Origin: Spirosoma fluviale
GTDB lineage: Bacteria; Bacteroidota; Bacteroidia; Cytophagales; Spirosomataceae
Direction: 5' to 3'
NCBI GenBank assembly: GCA_945901025.1
Contig: CAMDJW010000005.1
Span: 80,102-144,101, forward strand
DNA: 64,000 bases
Within the stretch, counting starts at the first letter, position 1; each line of letters begins with the position of its first letter. Under the pieces are notes generated by a model. That model was not told where the DNA came from. It did not search any database and saw nothing but the letters and a program-made list of their open reading frames with translations. Positions 55,555 to 64,000 of this stretch are shown here, in pieces. A program made the position numbers and the translations under genes.

Positions 55555-56496
55555 TTAATGTCTAAATTCCGCTAATTTTCCATTTCCGGTATCGAGTTCA
55601 TACCGTAGAAAGATTTGGTGAAATCCTGAAGCAGTTGAGGAAGTCGTTGAATTCGCTGATCCGCTAATGCCAGCGGGTAAAGTGGAAACATTTTCACCTA
55701 AAAAATCATAGCCATATCCCACCTTGAAATTTTTCCCTAAGGGTGCTTCTACACTTCCTATTAACGCTGGGTTGCCAAGTTCAGACCCGGTATTTTGCCA
55801 CCAAAGGCCAAAACCCAAACGTTCTTGCCACCAGAAAACACTATATAGGTCAATTTGCGTATCTAATCCTTTTATAAATCGAATCACGCTGCCTGATTTC
55901 AAGGCATTACCTGATTTAGCTTTAAAAATATATTGCCCCTTGATGTACATGGGACTTGTCGACTTCCAATTCATTTCTTGCATTTGAACGGCTGGCTGAC
56001 TAAAAGATAAAGTAAATTCATCTTGTTTGAGTAAAAATCCCCACCCATAGGAACCGGTTAATTCACTCGTACCACTCCGACCGATGACTGGATACTGATT
56101 GATTCCTATTTGGCCTCCTGCTCTAATTTCCCGACCACGCCCAAAAGAGATGGATTTAGCCAATAGCCCCGCTAAACCTAAGTTGGACGCAATACCCCCC
56201 AAAGGCATGGCATAGGCTTGGTCCGTGTTATAGGCCAAAAACCCCATTCCCCAAGAATTATTTTTGATCGGCTTGTCAAACGAAAAATATTGTTGGGACG
56301 AGCTCGACATCCCAAACTGCTGAATCAATGGCTTTTTCCGATAAATCCCTGTCACAGAAATAACCCCATTCGCACCGGCCTCAGCGGGATTTAAGGAAAG
56401 CGGCATAAAAGGATACACCATTCGAAGAGCTTCCTGCTGGGCTGCTGTTAAATAAGCCATTAGACAAAAGCAAAAAATAAGTATTCGATTAAACAT
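55555..56496 (-). CDS. PorP/SprF-family T9SS membrane protein
   Basis: A 313-aa outer-membrane protein. Start set at 56496 (MFNRILIFCFCLMAYLTAAQQ) for its clean signal peptide; longer in-frame starts overlap htpG. The fold is the PorP/SprF barrel: EALRMVYPFMPLSLNPAEAGANG, NNSWGMGFLAYNTDQAYAM, GQIGINQYP, YIKGQYIFK. Such proteins associate with the T9SS or with gliding/adhesin export. No C-terminal adhesin partner gene is beside it. It is divergent from htpG. Confidence 0.87.
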   Translation of the reverse strand: MFNRILIFCFCLMAYLTAAQQEALRMVYPFMPLSLNPAEAGANGVISVTGIYRKKPLIQQFGMSSSSQQYFSFDKPIKNNSWGMGFLAYNTDQAYAMPLGGIASNLGLAGLLAKSISFGRGREIRAGGQIGINQYPVIGRSGTSELTGSYGWGFLLKQDEFTLSFSQPAVQMQEMNWKSTSPMYIKGQYIFKAKSGNALKSGSVIRFIKGLDTQIDLYSVFWWQERLGFGLWWQNTGSELGNPALIGSVEAPLGKNFKVGYGYDFLGENVSTLPAGISGSANSTTSSTASGFHQIFLRYELDTGNGKLAEFRH

Positions 56497-56585
56497 AAAT
56501 AACTGACAATATGACACCCAAATTATTTTTGGAAAGTAAATTGATAAACGATGATCCAAATTTATAATTTTTAATCGCATAAAAA

Positions 56586-58403
56586 ATGAAAGAAACAGGT
56601 AACATCTCCATTCACACCGAGAATATTTTTCCAATCATCAAAAAATTTCTCTATTCGGACCACGAGATTTTCCTTCGTGAGTTAGTTTCAAACGCAGTAG
56701 ATGCCACTCAAAAAATTAAACGCCTGAGTTCCATCGGTGAATTCAACGGTGAATTAGGCGAGTTGAAGGTTAAGATAAGTTTCGATAAAGACAAGAAGAC
56801 CATCACGATTTCAGATAATGGAATCGGTATGACGGCGGAAGAAATAAAAAAATACATCAACCAGATTGCTTTTTCAGGAGCGACAGAATTTGTCGAAAAA
56901 TACAAAGACAAGGGAGATGACAAAGGAATTATCGGACATTTTGGACTAGGGTTTTATTCTGCCTTCATGGTAGCTAAGGAAGTTGAGATCATTTCAAAAT
57001 CGTACCAAGATAAGTCTGAAGCTGCCAAATGGATTTGCGACGGATCGACCGAATACACCATTTCTGCTGCTAAAAAGAAAACGAGGGGAACGGATATCAT
57101 TTTACATATCGCTGAAGATTCAGAAGAGTTTTTAGAGGAGTTTAAATTGAAGTCCATCCTGGAGAAATATGGCAAATTCCTTCCAGTAGAGATTGAATTC
57201 AACGAGAAGGTCATCAATAACCCAAATCCAATTTGGACCAAAACTCCAGCAGATTTAACAGATGAGGATTATTTGAAATTCTATGAGGAGCTTTATCCAT
57301 TCCAAGAGAAGCCCTTATTTTGGATACATTTAAATGTCGATTATCCATTTAACCTAACTGGGATTTTATATTTCCCTAAGGTTAAAAACGAAATGCAATT
57401 GCAGCGTGAGAAGATCTCCTTATATAGCCGACAAGTATTTATTACGGATGAGGTAAAGGATATTGTTCCTGAATTTTTAATGTTGTTACATGGGGTGATT
57501 GACTCTCCAGATATTCCATTAAATGTTTCGAGAAGTTTCTTGCAGGCTGACTCAAATGTCAAAAAAATCAACAGTTACATCACGAAAAAAGTAGCTGATA
57601 AATTACAAGAATTATTCAAATCTGATCGCCCAGCTTTTGAAGAGAAATTTGCTAGCATAGGCCTATTTGTTAAATATGGCATGATTTCAGATGAGAAATT
57701 CATGGAAAAAGCGAAGGATTTTTGTTTAGTTCAGGATACAGCGAGCAAATACTTTACGCTGGACGAATATGCAGAAGAAGTACAAGCCGCGCAGACCGAC
57801 AAAGACGGAAATAAGGTTTATTTGTATACGACAGACCAAGAACAGCAAGATGCCTTTATTCAATCTGCGAGTCAAAAAGGCTATTCGGTTTTGAAAATGG
57901 ATAATATGATTGACAGTCATTTTATTAATACCATTGAAACCAAAATTGAAAAAACGCAGTGGAAGAGAGTCGACGCAGATGCGGTAGATAAATTGATCGA
58001 TACAGGGATAAACCTTGAAGCTATATTAACAGATGCACAAAAGGAGTCCGTTAAAAAAGTATTTGAGGATGCTCTTCAAGACAAGCAAAAGATTGTTGCC
58101 GTAGAAGCAATGTCGCCAGACGAACTTCCGGCCATTGTTACTCAAAATGAGTTTATGCGCCGTATGAGTGATATGTCCAAAACTGGTGGCGGTGGAATGG
58201 GGATGTTTGGTGCCATGCCAAATACTTACAACATTACCATTAATGCCAATCACCCATTGATCAGTAAATTGGCCGATTTAAAATCAGAAGATGAGCAAAA
58301 GGCTTTAGCTAAGCAAATCTCAGATTTAGCTTTACTCTCACAAAACCTATTGACCGGCTCTGATTTAACAGCGTTTATCAAACGAACCGTGGGTGGGTTT
58401 TAA
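56586..58403 (+). CDS. htpG: Hsp90-family chaperone HtpG
   Basis: A 605-aa ATP-dependent chaperone. The GHKL ATPase N-domain has ELVSNAVDATQKI (conserved Asn/Asp), ISDNGIGMT and GHFGLGFYSAFMVA. The middle domain contains REKISLYSRQVFITD and PLNVSRSFLQ. The C-terminal dimerisation part is somewhat short, with a Gly/Met-rich linker at ~535-545 (GGGGMGMFG). The 89-base spacer to the PorP-like gene must hold both promoters. Confidence 0.96.
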   Translation: MKETGNISIHTENIFPIIKKFLYSDHEIFLRELVSNAVDATQKIKRLSSIGEFNGELGELKVKISFDKDKKTITISDNGIGMTAEEIKKYINQIAFSGATEFVEKYKDKGDDKGIIGHFGLGFYSAFMVAKEVEIISKSYQDKSEAAKWICDGSTEYTISAAKKKTRGTDIILHIAEDSEEFLEEFKLKSILEKYGKFLPVEIEFNEKVINNPNPIWTKTPADLTDEDYLKFYEELYPFQEKPLFWIHLNVDYPFNLTGILYFPKVKNEMQLQREKISLYSRQVFITDEVKDIVPEFLMLLHGVIDSPDIPLNVSRSFLQADSNVKKINSYITKKVADKLQELFKSDRPAFEEKFASIGLFVKYGMISDEKFMEKAKDFCLVQDTASKYFTLDEYAEEVQAAQTDKDGNKVYLYTTDQEQQDAFIQSASQKGYSVLKMDNMIDSHFINTIETKIEKTQWKRVDADAVDKLIDTGINLEAILTDAQKESVKKVFEDALQDKQKIVAVEAMSPDELPAIVTQNEFMRRMSDMSKTGGGGMGMFGAMPNTYNITINANHPLISKLADLKSEDEQKALAKQISDLALLSQNLLTGSDLTAFIKRTVGGF

Positions 58404-58424
58404 CCATTGATAAAAGGAAAAATA

Positions 58425-58496
58425 GGTAAGAAAAATAGGTAATAAGTAAAAATTAGGTAATAGGTATTACTTATTACCTAATACCTAATACCTAAC
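58425..58496. repeat. 7-bp repeat cluster forming a hairpin between htpG and the CTD protein
   Basis: GGTAATA/GGTATTA units on the left face TATTACC/TAATACC units on the right, with the switch near 58467. Transcripts from both convergent genes could fold here, so it may also act as a terminator. Confidence 0.7.
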
Positions 58497-58883
58497 CTAC
58501 TGCTTCCTAACAATTAATTTCTTGGTAGCTACCGAACGACCGTCGATGCTCAACTGATACATGTACATTCCGCTATTTAATTCGCGCAATGAAATATGTG
58601 TGGTTTTCTGATCTTTTTCCAACACCACATCTTTAACTTCTTGGCCTAAAACATTGTAAAAGGTTAATTTAACTTCACGTACAAACGAAGCAATTTGAAA
58701 GTCAATGTCAACAAAATCTAACGCTGGATTTGGATATACATGAGAAACCCAAACTCGATCGTTTGAGAACAAATAATTTTCTGAACTATTTTTAGTTTGA
58801 ATCTGCGCCAATGCCGAATTGCCAACCAATAGGATTGCAAAAAACAAAAAGCTAAATAAGCAGGTTCGTAAATTATTTTTCAT
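58497..58883 (-). CDS. Mini-protein: signal peptide plus T9SS sorting domain
   Basis: A 128-aa protein consisting of a signal peptide (to about ALAQ, residue 27), a ~20-residue linker, and a type A T9SS C-terminal domain (VSHVYPNPALDFVDIDF...VKLTFYNVLGQEV...LNSGMYMYQLSIDGRSVATKKLIV). No functional passenger is encoded. It could be a decoy, a marker substrate, or the remnant of a larger secreted protein. Confidence 0.9.
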   Translation of the reverse strand: MKNNLRTCLFSFLFFAILLVGNSALAQIQTKNSSENYLFSNDRVWVSHVYPNPALDFVDIDFQIASFVREVKLTFYNVLGQEVKDVVLEKDQKTTHISLRELNSGMYMYQLSIDGRSVATKKLIVRKQ

Positions 58884-58966
58884 TCCAAAAGATTATACTC
58901 AAAGGTAAGGATTTCTATTAAACGTGTACGTTAGGCCAACATTCAAAACGCTATTAATGGCAAATT

Positions 58967-60499
58967 TTAAGGTTTTTTAACAGTATTTGTGTACTTAACG
59001 CGCTCCAACAAATATGTCAAAGTCACTTTTTCCTTATCTCGCCATTTAAATCCATCCAAGTATTGTAAATCTTCGGTCCACTCCTTAGGCGGAATGAATT
59101 TAGCTTCTGGCTTGGTGATAAACGTAATCTTCTTGACTTTATTGTCCTCAAAAAATAAATTCATCCGACTGCATTCGACTCGGTTCATCCCTGTCGTGAC
59201 CTTTTTCTCATCCATCACGTAATAAATACTTTCCCCATTTCCTTCTACATTGACACGCTTCAACTTACTTTCTGGGTCAAAAAACACCCAAACTTTTCGG
59301 CCTTTGATTTGATTAAAATGATCCGCCGAGTCCTTAGAAATAACAAAAGATTTACCCCGAAGACGCATTTCCTTCAACTTTTGATTCGTGAGAAACAAGG
59401 AAATCGAATCCGCCTGTGATTGGGAATCATTGGTCCACAAAATGGGCTTTTGGTAAAAGTGAATGACGGAATCCGTCACATCATAGGCAAGTGAATCGCA
59501 TTTACCCGATAAATCGGATTTATAGAGCAAGACATTTTTATAGGCGTATAATTTACGAATCGAATCCTTCTTGTTGTTTAAAGAAACCAAAGTGTCCGCC
59601 GTTAAATATAACGTGTCTTTTTCCATGATGTTCTTCATTAAGGCATGTCCATATACGCGAGTAAGACCCGTTTTTCCTGCATACCGACCATGATCCCCGG
59701 TTAAAATCACTTTTTCCTTTTGGCTCAAAAACTCAACCCTTCCCCTAGCAACACCTATTTGAGTCGGCGAATCATAAAACAAGGTATCCGCAGACAAAAT
59801 ATATTCATCCGTTTTAGCTGTAGACCGACCCGTGAAATTGGATACCTTCGTTTGTGTATTATAGAATCCTGCTGAGGTCAAGACGGTGTCTTTTTTACTA
59901 ATAATCTCCGTGGGACATATGAAATAGGCCTCTTTTGAAGCTGTATTGTACCGCAAGGAATCTGCTCGAACGGCCCCTCCATCTTTGTCAATCACCCGAA
60001 CTTTTTCCTTAAATAGGAAATTTTTGGTCACCGTATTATAAAAACCTTCCTTGGATGTCAATGTAGATTTCTTGTCAATAATCTTTGCTCCCGTATGGTA
60101 GATGGCCATTTTTGAGTTCAAGTCATAGTCAAGTTTATTGGTATTCAAGATAATGGTATGGTCATCCAGTTTCACGTGCCCCGACATAAAAGCCTGGCGC
60201 ATATCCCCATTGTACAAAGCGGTATCACCCGTAATGGTCACCGTATCTGCTTGAATGATTTTCACATGGCCATAAGCCTCTACATTGTTGGTCGTCGAAT
60301 TAAGAACCGCCTGATCACAACTTAAAGTCGTGGTACCCTGACGCAACAATACGTGCCCCAAAAGCTCCTTTCGCATAACTAAATCTTGTTGGTATCCTTT
60401 TAAGCTATCGGCCCGTATTAATTCTACTTGGCTTTGTCCCTGACTTATCCAAGGCAAAACCAAAAAGAAAAACATTAAAATTCTAATTATATACGGCAT
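58967..60499 (-). CDS. OstA-like (LptA/organic solvent tolerance) protein
   Basis: A 510-aa envelope protein with an N-terminal signal (FFFLVLPWISQGQS). It has repeated LptA/OstA-type beta units, e.g. LRQGTTTLSCDQAVLNSTTNNVEAYGHV, LYNGDMRQAFMSGHVKLDD and YDLNSKMAIYHTGAKIID. Such proteins carry or bridge LPS across the periplasm. It is divergent from tilS with a 57-base gap. Confidence 0.9.
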   Translation of the reverse strand: MPYIIRILMFFFLVLPWISQGQSQVELIRADSLKGYQQDLVMRKELLGHVLLRQGTTTLSCDQAVLNSTTNNVEAYGHVKIIQADTVTITGDTALYNGDMRQAFMSGHVKLDDHTIILNTNKLDYDLNSKMAIYHTGAKIIDKKSTLTSKEGFYNTVTKNFLFKEKVRVIDKDGGAVRADSLRYNTASKEAYFICPTEIISKKDTVLTSAGFYNTQTKVSNFTGRSTAKTDEYILSADTLFYDSPTQIGVARGRVEFLSQKEKVILTGDHGRYAGKTGLTRVYGHALMKNIMEKDTLYLTADTLVSLNNKKDSIRKLYAYKNVLLYKSDLSGKCDSLAYDVTDSVIHFYQKPILWTNDSQSQADSISLFLTNQKLKEMRLRGKSFVISKDSADHFNQIKGRKVWVFFDPESKLKRVNVEGNGESIYYVMDEKKVTTGMNRVECSRMNLFFEDNKVKKITFITKPEAKFIPPKEWTEDLQYLDGFKWRDKEKVTLTYLLERVKYTNTVKKP

Positions 60500-60556
60500 C
60501 TTAAAAGCGAATCGTTAATTTCGCTAATTGTTTTGAACGCGCAATTTACCAATTTT

Positions 60557-61891
60557 ATGCTGGAAGATTTTATCAATTTTGTCCAAAAAGAGAATTTATT
60601 CAAGCCAGATCGTAAAATACTGATTGCGGTCAGTGGTGGAATTGATTCCATTGTATTATCCAAATTGTTTTCTTTAGCAAAATTTAATTTTGGTATCGCG
60701 CATGTAAATTTCAGTTTGCGAGGAGAAGAGTCATTGGCCGATGAAGTATTTGTAAAAAAGTTTGCCAAAACATTGAAAGTACCCTATCACACCATATGTT
60801 TTGATACGAATGCTTTTGCTGAAAAGGAAAAGTTGTCGACTCAAGTAGCAGCCAGAATTCTTCGATATACTTGGTTTGAAGAAATCAGAATAAAAAACAA
60901 TTACGATTTTATAGCGACCGGACATCACCAATTGGACAGTGCCGAAACGATGTTGATCAACCTCACCCGAGGAACGGGCTTAGCCGGATTTCATGGGATA
61001 CCTATAAAAAATGGGCATATCATCCGACCTCTTTCGTTTGCAAGTCAGGAAACAATCTATGATTTTGTAGTCGAGCAAAAACTGGCTTGGCGTGAAGATT
61101 CGAGTAATCCTACGACTAAATACCAACGAAATTTTATAAGGCATGAAATTATGCCAAAATTTCAGGAGTTAAATTCTCAATTTGAACAAACGCTCGCAGA
61201 CACGAGTGAAAAAATTCGAAATATTGAACATTGGATCTCAGCGGAGTTAAATGAATTTAAAGGTAATCGTGTGACCAATGATTCAGATGGCAATATTTAC
61301 GTGCCCATAGGCGATGGATTTTCGAAAGAAAAATGGACGGTCATTGCCCAACAATATCTACAGGAATTTAATTATTCTTTTGGCGTGATCAATCAAATTT
61401 TGGCGCATCCCGCTGATAAGGTGGGGAAACTCTTTGAATCGCCAAGTCATATTTTAAACATTGATCGAAATCAATGGGTCATTAGTCCTAAAGATCACGC
61501 AGCATTCAAACCTATTTTAATCCAAGAGGAAGATGAAATCATAGCGTTTGGATCCAATGAACTACACGTTTTTATTGAGGAAAATAATGAATCATTTGTG
61601 CCATCTACTGCTCCCAATTTTGCTTGCTTAGATGCAGATAGCTTAGAATTTCCATTAGAAATTAGAAAATATCAAGAGGGTGACTGGTTTTGTCCTTTAG
61701 GCATGAATTCCAAAAAACTAATCTCAGATTTTTTGACAGATAAAAAAGTACCCTTGAACATCAAAAAAAATACGCAAATCTTACTGAGCAAAGGATCTGT
61801 TGTCTGGGTAATGGGACATCGAATCGACAATCGGAATAAAGTAAGTGACAAAACGGAGACGGTGATGATTTTAGAAATTCGGCCTATGTAA
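60557..61891 (+). CDS. tilS: tRNA(Ile)-lysidine synthase
   Basis: Start set at 60557 (MLEDFINFV); an upstream in-frame TTG at 60533 is less likely. The 444-aa ATP-pyrophosphatase has PP-loop AVSGGIDS (~30-37) and the family motif ATGHHQLDSAETMLINLTRGTGL. It has the TilS C-terminal domain (PLEIRKYQEGDWFCPLGMNSKKLISDFLTDKKVP). It makes lysidine at C34 of the CAU-anticodon tRNA-Ile. The gene is essential in most bacteria. Confidence 0.96.
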   Translation: MLEDFINFVQKENLFKPDRKILIAVSGGIDSIVLSKLFSLAKFNFGIAHVNFSLRGEESLADEVFVKKFAKTLKVPYHTICFDTNAFAEKEKLSTQVAARILRYTWFEEIRIKNNYDFIATGHHQLDSAETMLINLTRGTGLAGFHGIPIKNGHIIRPLSFASQETIYDFVVEQKLAWREDSSNPTTKYQRNFIRHEIMPKFQELNSQFEQTLADTSEKIRNIEHWISAELNEFKGNRVTNDSDGNIYVPIGDGFSKEKWTVIAQQYLQEFNYSFGVINQILAHPADKVGKLFESPSHILNIDRNQWVISPKDHAAFKPILIQEEDEIIAFGSNELHVFIEENNESFVPSTAPNFACLDADSLEFPLEIRKYQEGDWFCPLGMNSKKLISDFLTDKKVPLNIKKNTQILLSKGSVVWVMGHRIDNRNKVSDKTETVMILEIRPM

Positions 61892-61935
61892 TTAAGGTCA
61901 GTCAGATAAAAACATAAAGCCACCTCGAAATAGAC

Positions 61936-61967
61936 TGCCCCCAAAATTTAGACACTTAATGGGGGCA
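61936..61967. repeat. Lone insertion-sequence-end-like inverted repeat
   Basis: TGCCCCC and GGGGGCA enclose an 18-base loop beginning AAAATTTAGACAC. The string GACTGCCCCCAAAATTTAGA resembles IS3-family terminal repeats, but no transposase lies beside it. It may be a solo IS end, or simply a terminator after tilS, since T5 follows. Confidence 0.4.
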
Positions 61968-62175
61968 TTTTTATGATTTAATGAATTTGCAAAAAAACTG
62001 AATCAATAAAAAATTCAAAACGGGATTAATCCAAGTTGCTGATAATTAATATCAAAATGCCATATCTGCCATTATGATTGCTTAATTTACCAAACTTCAA
62101 TGCTAAGATAAGGCATCTATTAGACCCGAAAATAATAATCATATTAATACTATAATTATAAAATTACCAGTAGAT

Positions 62176-62778
62176 ATGATTGATAGCCAAAAAAAGAACG
62201 CGTACGATCCAAAAAAACATCATAGGAAATCCAGGCGGCTAAAGGAGTATGACTATTCTAAATCTGGTTTGTATTTCATCACCTTACTATGCGAAAAAAG
62301 AATACATCGTTTTGGTCAAATCAAAAACGGGAAAATGCAATTGAATGAATGTGGACAAATTGCTTTTGATGAATGGGTTAAACTACCAGAACGATTTTCA
62401 AAATTCAAAATGAATGTTTTTCAAATTATGCCTGATCATTTTCATAGCATTATTGAGTTAGTCGGCAAAAAAGAACCAGCGAGCCTTACGGCTGCCCCGA
62501 TTGAAACGTGCTTGGGCAGGTGGTACGAAAACGACTCTAGCGCTAGCACAAAACTTGCTGCCAAAAACCAAAACAAGAATATTGCAGACATTATAAGCGC
62601 TTATAAATCGCTGGTTTTTAATGCCTGTCTAAATATTTACAAAGCAAAAAATAAAAAAATGGGTAGATTATGGCACCGAAATTACTATGAACGCATCATC
62701 CGAAATAAATTAGCTTACACTAGAATATCAAACTATATCATAAATAATCCCTCAAAATGGACTGAAAAAAAAGGCTAA
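62176..62778 (+). CDS. REP-associated tyrosine transposase (RAYT, Y1/HUH type)
   Basis: A 200-aa single-copy HUH nuclease. The N-terminal motif is LKEYDYSKSGLYFITLLCEKRIHRFGQIKNGKM. The HUH pair is H88 and H90 in MPDHFHSII. A central variable segment (~97-135) precedes IADIISAYKSLVFNACL with candidate catalytic Tyr143, and the end is GRLWHRNYYERIIRN. RAYTs are thought to spread or process REP sequences. A 17-bp repeat array begins 28 bases after its stop. The stretch ACTCTAGCGC (62534-62543) inside its variable segment echoes the array unit. Confidence 0.9.
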   Translation: MIDSQKKNAYDPKKHHRKSRRLKEYDYSKSGLYFITLLCEKRIHRFGQIKNGKMQLNECGQIAFDEWVKLPERFSKFKMNVFQIMPDHFHSIIELVGKKEPASLTAAPIETCLGRWYENDSSASTKLAAKNQNKNIADIISAYKSLVFNACLNIYKAKNKKMGRLWHRNYYERIIRNKLAYTRISNYIINNPSKWTEKKG

Positions 62779-62806
62779 AAGGTCAAAGACAACAAGATGA
62801 ACCCCT

Positions 62807-63078
62807 TACATGGACCACTCTAGTACATGGACCACTCTAGTGCAAGGACCACTCTAGTGCAAGGGTCACTCTAGTGCAAGGGCCACTCTAGTGCAAGGGC
62901 CACTCTAGTGCAAGGGTCACTCTAGTGCAAGGGCCACTCTAGTGCAAGGGCCACTCTAGTGCAAGGGCCACTCTAGTGCAAGGGCCACTCTAGTGCAAGG
63001 ACCACTCTAGTGCAAGGACCACTCTAGTGCAAGGGCCACTCTAGTGCAAGGGCCACTCTAGTGCAAGGGCCACTCTAG
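62807..63078. repeat. 16 tandem copies of a 17-bp repeat next to the RAYT gene
   Basis: Exactly 272 bases = 16 x 17. The consensus unit is TGCAAGGGCCACTCTAG, with TGCAAGGACC and TGCAAGGGTC variants, and the first two units begin TACATGG. Each junction has the near-palindrome CACTCTAGTG. The array lies between the RAYT stop and the 3' end of the PorD gene, and 17 is not a multiple of 3, so it is non-coding. The uneven variants point to growth by unit duplication. Confidence 0.95.
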
Positions 63079-63079
63079 T

Positions 63080-63103
63080 GCAAGGGCAACCCTTGCGGTT
63101 GCC
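63080..63103. terminator. Two mutually exclusive hairpins at the array edge
   Basis: GCAAGGG-CAA-CCCTTGC (63080-63096) and GGCAACC-CTTGC-GGTTGCC (63085-63103) overlap, so only one can form. They lie 11 bases past the PorD stop on the reverse strand. They may end or stabilise that mRNA. There is no T-run. Confidence 0.5.
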
Positions 63104-63113
63104 CCACCCCCAC

Positions 63114-64000
63114 CTATCGTATCAGTTTCCGGTATTGCTCGGTACGAATCGGATCCAATAAACTCAAATACGCGAAGGCTTGTTGGCGCTCCGAAACACT
63201 CGCCTCATCCATAATAGAAAAAATCTCATCCGATTTGGCATCAAAAAACACACGGATGTTAGCCGCGCCAGGCCTCAATTGGTTCACCGTTCTAATCTGA
63301 TTCAGCAAATCCAAAATCCCTTTCCTAGCCTCATCAGGCTTTTCTTTGAATGAATCCAATAAAATCCGATGGTAAATATAATTCACTTCCCGCATCCCTT
63401 GCACTTGTTGATTAATCAAATTTTCAGCAATCGACAAGCGAGACCGAACGTCAGTAACTACGCCCCAGCCCGATCCCGAAGTCTGAGCAAGGTTTGTTAA
63501 ATTATTCAATTTTTGAACAAAGAAATCACCTCCATATTTACCAAAAGAATCATAGTGATACGCACAAGACAAATAGGCATAATAAGCTAATAAGGAGCTT
63601 AAATTATCAATAAAAGAATTGTCATTGTACGTAATAGGCGTCCCTGTTTGAAACTTGAAATTAAAACTCTTGTCAATCATATTTAAAATGACTGTTTCAT
63701 AGGAAGTCCCATAAACGGGTCTTAATACTTGGACGCGTGCATTAGCTTCAAAATCCCCTTGGGCAGAGGCCTTTGTCAACAATAAATTAATGCTTAATTT
63801 GATTTTTTCTTCAGGCGCAAAATTATCCATGGACCAGCGACGACCCGATAGAAAATCCTGAGCGGTTCGCTGCAATTCCGTATAAATTTGGGATGATCCT
63901 CGCTGTTGGTCTAGCTGTAATTGCTCCGTATTGATTGTAACTGAAGCTAGAAGCTCCTGAGCGTTTAAAACTCGGGAGCCTAAGAAGCATAGAATTACAA
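63114..64000 (-). CDS. porD: DUF4835 protein, T9SS component PorD (5' end outside window)
   Basis: The reverse-strand frame is open to base 64000 and reads VILCFLGSRVLNAQELLASV at the start. This is a signal peptide with cleavage after LNA, so only a few codons are missing. The mature ~280 aa follow DUF4835/PorD: NTEQLQLDQQRGSSQIYTEL, DFLSGRRWSMDNFAPEEKIKLSINLLL, QVLRPVYGTSYET, YAYLSCAYHYDSFGKYGG, and GMREVNYIYHRILLDSF. It is a periplasmic accessory factor of type IX secretion and fits the other T9SS genes in the window. Confidence 0.93.
   Translation of the reverse strand, partial: VILCFLGSRVLNAQELLASVTINTEQLQLDQQRGSSQIYTELQRTAQDFLSGRRWSMDNFAPEEKIKLSINLLLTKASAQGDFEANARVQVLRPVYGTSYETVILNMIDKSFNFKFQTGTPITYNDNSFIDNLSSLLAYYAYLSCAYHYDSFGKYGGDFFVQKLNNLTNLAQTSGSGWGVVTDVRSRLSIAENLINQQVQGMREVNYIYHRILLDSFKEKPDEARKGILDLLNQIRTVNQLRPGAANIRVFFDAKSDEIFSIMDEASVSERQQAFAYLSLLDPIRTEQYRKLIR

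Noticed and set aside
62807..63078. Tandem 17-bp array as a CRISPR array
   Set aside because: Units are directly contiguous with no spacers, and no cas gene is nearby.

Overview
The window is chromosomal DNA of a low-GC Bacteroidota, most likely Cytophagales/Cytophagia. Supporting signs are several type IX secretion (T9SS) components and C-terminal sorting domains, a SusC/SusD pair, a DUF4290 protein, DUF3871, sigma-54, weak Shine-Dalgarno signals and AT-rich intergenic DNA full of short repeats. No species is assigned.

Layout. (1) 1-7728 is a variable chromosomal flank: the end of an SDR oxidoreductase, a HigB/HigA-type toxin-antitoxin pair, two co-transcribed secreted M1 metallopeptidases, small membrane and regulatory genes, and a broken class III Fic gene. 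Its spacers carry REP-like palindromes and 7-bp tandem repeats. (2) 7729-40949 is a 33.2-kb integrative element in the 3' end of tRNA-Arg(ACG). A perfect 19-bp direct repeat marks both ends, and the tRNA's original terminator is still visible outside attL. The replication/recombination core is an integrase, an unknown 319-aa protein, an excisionase-like HTH protein, a D5/P4-type helicase, and a reverse-strand block with a small protein, a Sak4-like ATPase, DUF3871 and a small protein. Two inverted arrays of TGTAG boxes at 9-bp pitch lie at 12.1 and 20.2 kb. The element carries two cargo modules. Module 1 (12.6-20.2 kb) holds an OmpA/TSP3 protein, a LamG lipoprotein, a T9SS-exported anthrax-lethal-factor-like metalloprotease and a beta-barrel. 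Module 2 (23.6-40.4 kb) is a glycan-utilisation locus: SusC, SusD, a CRTAC1/ASPIC-UnbV lipoprotein, a family 2 glycosidase, a cytosolic DUF5107-TPR protein, a sugar porter and an AraC regulator. (3) 40935-64000 is core chromosome: tRNA-Arg, enoyl-CoA hydratase, rpoN, the tight cluster asnS-dgkA-DUF4290-murA-MATE, HicAB, the 2-oxoglutarate dehydrogenase operon sucA-sucB-lpd, a PorP-like T9SS protein, htpG, a small CTD protein, an OstA-like protein, tilS, a REP-associated tyrosine transposase (RAYT) next to a 16 x 17-bp tandem repeat, and the 5'-incomplete DUF4835/PorD gene.

How it works together. The strongest reading is a satellite- or plasmid-like integrative element: no relaxase, capsid or conjugation genes are seen. 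It delivers a complete sugar uptake and degradation pathway plus a surface proteolysis/adhesion module into a tRNA gene. SusCD would import oligosaccharides, the GH2 enzyme would cut them outside the cytoplasm, the MFS porter would bring products across the inner membrane, DUF5107 would act in the cytosol, and AraC would sense the sugar.
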